From: JAVBNC01 sp031551765 | Lineage (GTDB): Bacteria > Desulfobacterota > Desulfovibrionia > Desulfovibrionales > Desulfovibrionaceae | Assembly: GCA_031551765.1 (NCBI GenBank) | Contig: JAVBNC010000062.1 | Span: 1-7,275 of the forward strand | Reading direction: 5' to 3' | DNA length: 7,275 nucleotides | Part shown: positions 4,667 through 7,275 of the stretch, piece after piece | Position numbering within the stretch: the stretch's first letter is position 1 | Layout of the letters: each line of letters starts with the position of its first letter | Program-made: the position numbers and the translations under genes | The notes under the pieces: generated by a model | Database searches by the model: none | Told to the model about the DNA's origin: nothing | Seen by the model: only the letters and a program-made list of their open reading frames with translations

Positions 4667-7179
4667 ATGCTCTGATACCGCGTACCCTGGCCCGCCAACG
4701 CATTACCGCCGCATTGAAAGCCGCGGTAAGCACCCATCCGTTGGTAGTGCTCACAGCGCCCATGGGTTACGGCAAAACCACAGCGGCGCGCGAACTGATA
4801 GCCGCGTTGCGGCAACGAGTATTTTACGTGGCTGTGACGCCGGGGCCGCACAACGCGCTCTATTTGTGGGATATGGCTTTTAGCCAGCTGGCTTCTCAGG
4901 GTTCGGAAATAGCCCAAATACTGCGGAACATGGGTTTTCCCGCTGAAACCATGCGCTTGCAACGCACATTTGACCAGGGTAGAGCCTATCTCGCCTCCCG
5001 CCCCACATTGCTGGTAGTGGACGACTACCACTACGTCACCGACCCGCGTATGGACGCACTACTAGAAGCGCTGGCACGCGAAGTCATGCCCGGTTTCTGC
5101 ATTCTGCTGCTCTCCCGCAGCCGCCCCAACATGCAGTTGGAAGACATGCGCATCAAAGGGCTTGCCGCTCTGTTCGACCAGAGACTGCTGACCTTTTCCC
5201 GGCAGGAGGGCGTAGACTACTTTACCATGCACGGGCAGACGGACATCGCCCTGGCGGAACAGGCCTGGGAATATTGCGAAGGCTGGGCCGCCGCCCTGTG
5301 GCTGAGCCTGCAGAGCTGCCATACCCACGGAACGGTAACACCCATCAACAACCTGGAAAGCCTGCTTGCCGAGACTGTTTTCACGGCCTACGATGCGGCG
5401 GACCAAGCCTTTTTACTGCAACTGTCCATTCTGGACAGTTTTACCACCCGTCAGGCGACCATGATCTGCAACAACCCGGAAGCGCCCCGCCGTTTGCGCG
5501 ATCTTCACAGCCGCAACGCTTTTCTCAGCTATGACCCGCCCTCGGAGCGCTATCAACTGCACAGCATTTTCCGCGCCTTTCTGGCAAAACGGCTGGCCGA
5601 ACTGCCGCCGGCAAAAAACAGCGCTCTCCCCGCCGCCCGCCCGGAAGATATCCACAAGCCAAGCCTGTACCGCCAGGCCGGCGAATGGTGCGCGGCAGCG
5701 CAAGACCCGGTGGGGGGCATGCGCTTTTTTTTCAGGGCCGGGCGGGATGAAGACCTGCTGCGCATCTTGGAACTTTTCGCCGTTCCCGGCGACGGCCTGT
5801 TCGTCATGTTCGACCCGGAAGGGGTTTTCGCCATGCTCACGGCCATTCCCTGGCGGGTGCGCCGCCGCTGCCCCGTCGGATGGCTGGCGTTCATTTACCA
5901 CTATATGTCGCGGGTCAATCTGGAAAAGGGACTCGCCATGCTTAAGGAAGCATCGGCTTGCTTCGCCGGGGACGAAGAGCTCGGCCAGGAGGAAAAACGC
6001 CGTATCGCAGGCGAAATAGAGCTGATTCACGGCATTGACGCCTTCAACGACCTGTTCGCCATGCGCGACCGCCACGCCCGGGCCTATGAGCTGCTGCAAG
6101 GCCGCTCTGGCATTTCCCACTCCCGGCTCATCTGGACTTTCGGCAGCCCCCATGCGGCGTTTCTATACCTACGGGAACCCGGCAGCTACGAACGGCTGGT
6201 GCGGCTGGTTGAGGACAACCTCTATCAGTATCAGGAGCTCACCGGAGGGTGCAGCGCCGGGGGGCAGGATCTGTTCCGGGCCGAACTGCTGCTGGAAACC
6301 GGGGGCTTGAGCCAGGTGGAACCCCTGCTTATGAAGGCCGCCTACAAGGCGGCGGCCAAGGAACAGCTGGCCAGCCTCATAGCCGCGCATTTTTCCCTGG
6401 CCCGGCTGCGTCTGGCTCAGGGAAATCCGAAAGAAGCCCGCGCCGCCCTGCATGAGATAGCGCCCCAGGTGGAGCGTTCGGGTAACCCCTTGCTGGGCGG
6501 CTCATTTGATCTGTGCGTGGGGTATCTGGCAGGTATCGTGGAAAAAAACGAAGACGTTCCCTCCTGGCTGCGGCGGGGCTATACCACTGCGGGCCGCAGC
6601 TTTTACCAAGGCACCGGGTTTGCCCTGGTCGCCCACGGCAGAGCGCTGTTGGCGGATAAAAACTGGGCCTGCCTGGAAGCCCTGGCCGAAGACATGCCCG
6701 CCCGGCTGGGGCCGTATCGCAACCTGTTTGGCCGCATCCACGCGGGTGTTCTGCGCGGCATTGCCCTGCTGCACCTGCGCGGCGTGGAAAAAGCCCTTGC
6801 CGCGCTGCGCGAGGCCGTGGAACTGGCCCGGCCCGACGGCATCACCTTGGCCATTGCCGAGTACGGGGCACATATTCTGCCACTGCTGCAACGCCTGTGC
6901 GAATTCGCGCCGGGCGATACGTTCATGCGCGGCCTGCGCGCCACGGCCAAACCGTATGCCCTGCGCTTTTCCGCCGCGACAGGCAATACCGGCCTCCTGG
7001 CCCCGCAGGAGCGGGCGGTTATGGAGAAGGCCGCGCGCGAGCTGACCAGCACGGCCATTGCTCAGGAACTCGGCCTTGCGCCCAAGACCGTGCGCAACAC
7101 ATTGAGCCGCATTTACGCCAAGCTCAATGTAAAAACCCGCGCCCAGGCCGTTCGAAAATGGCGCGGGGACCGCACGTAG
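4663..7179 (+). CDS. MalT-type LuxR-family transcriptional regulator (STAND ATPase)
   Basis: An 838-residue protein, in the size range of MalT-like large ATP-binding LuxR regulators (about 800-900). The N-terminus has a P-loop, APMGYGKTT at 32-40, and a Walker B segment LLVVDDYHYV at 116-125 with D120-D121. SRSRP at 151-155 resembles the sensor segment, and EGWAAALWL at 206-214 is the family's conserved GW region. A MalT-like linker (YRQAGEWCAA near 336-345) leads into a long alpha-helical, TPR-like region to about 770. The C-terminal LuxR helix-turn-helix spans about 778-832, with the recognition part PKTVRNTLSRIYAKL at about 807-821. In the family an inducer binds the helical region, ATP binding drives oligomerisation, and promoters are activated. 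No sensor domain beyond this is visible, so the inducer is unknown. It is divergent from hdrA, making the hdr operon a candidate target by position only. The ATG at 4663 uses AAAGG at 4649-4653, inside a hairpin. Confidence 0.9.
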   Translation: MNALIPRTLARQRITAALKAAVSTHPLVVLTAPMGYGKTTAARELIAALRQRVFYVAVTPGPHNALYLWDMAFSQLASQGSEIAQILRNMGFPAETMRLQRTFDQGRAYLASRPTLLVVDDYHYVTDPRMDALLEALAREVMPGFCILLLSRSRPNMQLEDMRIKGLAALFDQRLLTFSRQEGVDYFTMHGQTDIALAEQAWEYCEGWAAALWLSLQSCHTHGTVTPINNLESLLAETVFTAYDAADQAFLLQLSILDSFTTRQATMICNNPEAPRRLRDLHSRNAFLSYDPPSERYQLHSIFRAFLAKRLAELPPAKNSALPAARPEDIHKPSLYRQAGEWCAAAQDPVGGMRFFFRAGRDEDLLRILELFAVPGDGLFVMFDPEGVFAMLTAIPWRVRRRCPVGWLAFIYHYMSRVNLEKGLAMLKEASACFAGDEELGQEEKRRIAGEIELIHGIDAFNDLFAMRDRHARAYELLQGRSGISHSRLIWTFGSPHAAFLYLREPGSYERLVRLVEDNLYQYQELTGGCSAGGQDLFRAELLLETGGLSQVEPLLMKAAYKAAAKEQLASLIAAHFSLARLRLAQGNPKEARAALHEIAPQVERSGNPLLGGSFDLCVGYLAGIVEKNEDVPSWLRRGYTTAGRSFYQGTGFALVAHGRALLADKNWACLEALAEDMPARLGPYRNLFGRIHAGVLRGIALLHLRGVEKALAALREAVELARPDGITLAIAEYGAHILPLLQRLCEFAPGDTFMRGLRATAKPYALRFSAATGNTGLLAPQERAVMEKAARELTSTAIAQELGLAPKTVRNTLSRIYAKLNVKTRAQAVRKWRGDRT

Positions 7180-7213
7180 AACACATGTTTCTGGCGGCAG
7201 GATATAAAAATGC

Positions 7214-7265
7214 GGCCCCGGGCAAAATGGACAAAGTTGCCAATTTTGAGGGGGCCCATATTTTT
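7214..7265. terminator. Bidirectional intrinsic terminator after the regulator
   Basis: The arm at 7214-7230 (GGCCCC...CAAAATGG) pairs with 7240-7256 (CCAATTTTG..GGGGCC) around a 9-nt loop. There are about 14 base pairs, one small internal loop and one bulged base. TATTTTT follows at 7259-7265 on the plus strand. On the minus strand the same hairpin is followed by TTTTT (7210-7206) after three bases. It begins 35 bp after the regulator stop and could also end a convergent transcript coming from beyond the right edge. Confidence 0.7.
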
Positions 7266-7275
7266 GTGTTGGTGT

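Noticed and set aside
5413..6153. 246-codon minus-strand frame inside the regulator gene
   Set aside because: It is a shadow of the MalT-type gene, whose Walker motifs and C-terminal helix-turn-helix establish the plus frame.
1..7275. CRISPR array, insertion sequence, tRNA or prophage elements
   Set aside because: No regularly spaced repeats, transposase or integrase motifs, or tRNA cloverleaf patterns were seen anywhere in the window.

Overview
The window looks like a chromosomal segment of a sulfate- or sulfite-reducing Desulfovibrionaceae-type bacterium (Desulfovibrio or a close relative). This is inferred from the gene content, a heterodisulfide-reductase-like block with an MvhD/FlpD-family subunit and no methanogen genes in view, together with strong GGAGG ribosome-binding sites and GC-rich coding DNA. 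No rRNA or taxonomic marker is present, so the assignment is provisional.

Left part, minus strand (1-3867): read in the direction of transcription, the order is hdrA, hdrC, hdrB, then the first 88 codons of an mvhD/flpD-type gene that runs off the left edge. hdrA, hdrC and hdrB are tightly packed (gaps of 21 and 14 bp, each start with a strong Shine-Dalgarno). HdrA is the FAD and iron-sulfur subunit, HdrC the two-cluster ferredoxin subunit, and HdrB the double-CCG-domain subunit that carries the disulfide-reducing site. The MvhD-type protein is the [2Fe-2S] adaptor that delivers electrons to HdrA. Together they would form a soluble, probably flavin-based electron-bifurcating complex whose electron donor (hydrogenase, formate dehydrogenase or other) should be encoded beyond position 1. 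mvhD is separated from hdrB by about 140 bp holding two related 25-nt palindromic repeats and a promoter-like sequence resembling the one proposed upstream of hdrA.

Middle (3868-4597): an AT-rich intergenic region between divergent genes. It has no convincing gene but holds a candidate hdrA promoter, a Rex/CRP-family-like operator, several short perfect palindromes, and a very good sigma70 promoter facing right.

Right part, plus strand (4598-7179): a large 838-residue MalT/LARFE-type LuxR regulator (N-terminal STAND ATPase, helical repeat middle, C-terminal LuxR helix-turn-helix). Its leader holds a 22-codon upstream ORF that ends by ATGA overlap at the regulator's start codon. A terminator-like stem followed by seven T covers the regulator's Shine-Dalgarno, so the regulator is probably itself controlled by attenuation or translational coupling. 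A bidirectional terminator-like hairpin closes the gene (7214-7265).

Working model (inference): the divergent regulator may control the hdr operon, but nothing in the sequence proves this. The least expected elements are the regulator's leader and the sequence motif shared by the hdrA and mvhD upstream regions.
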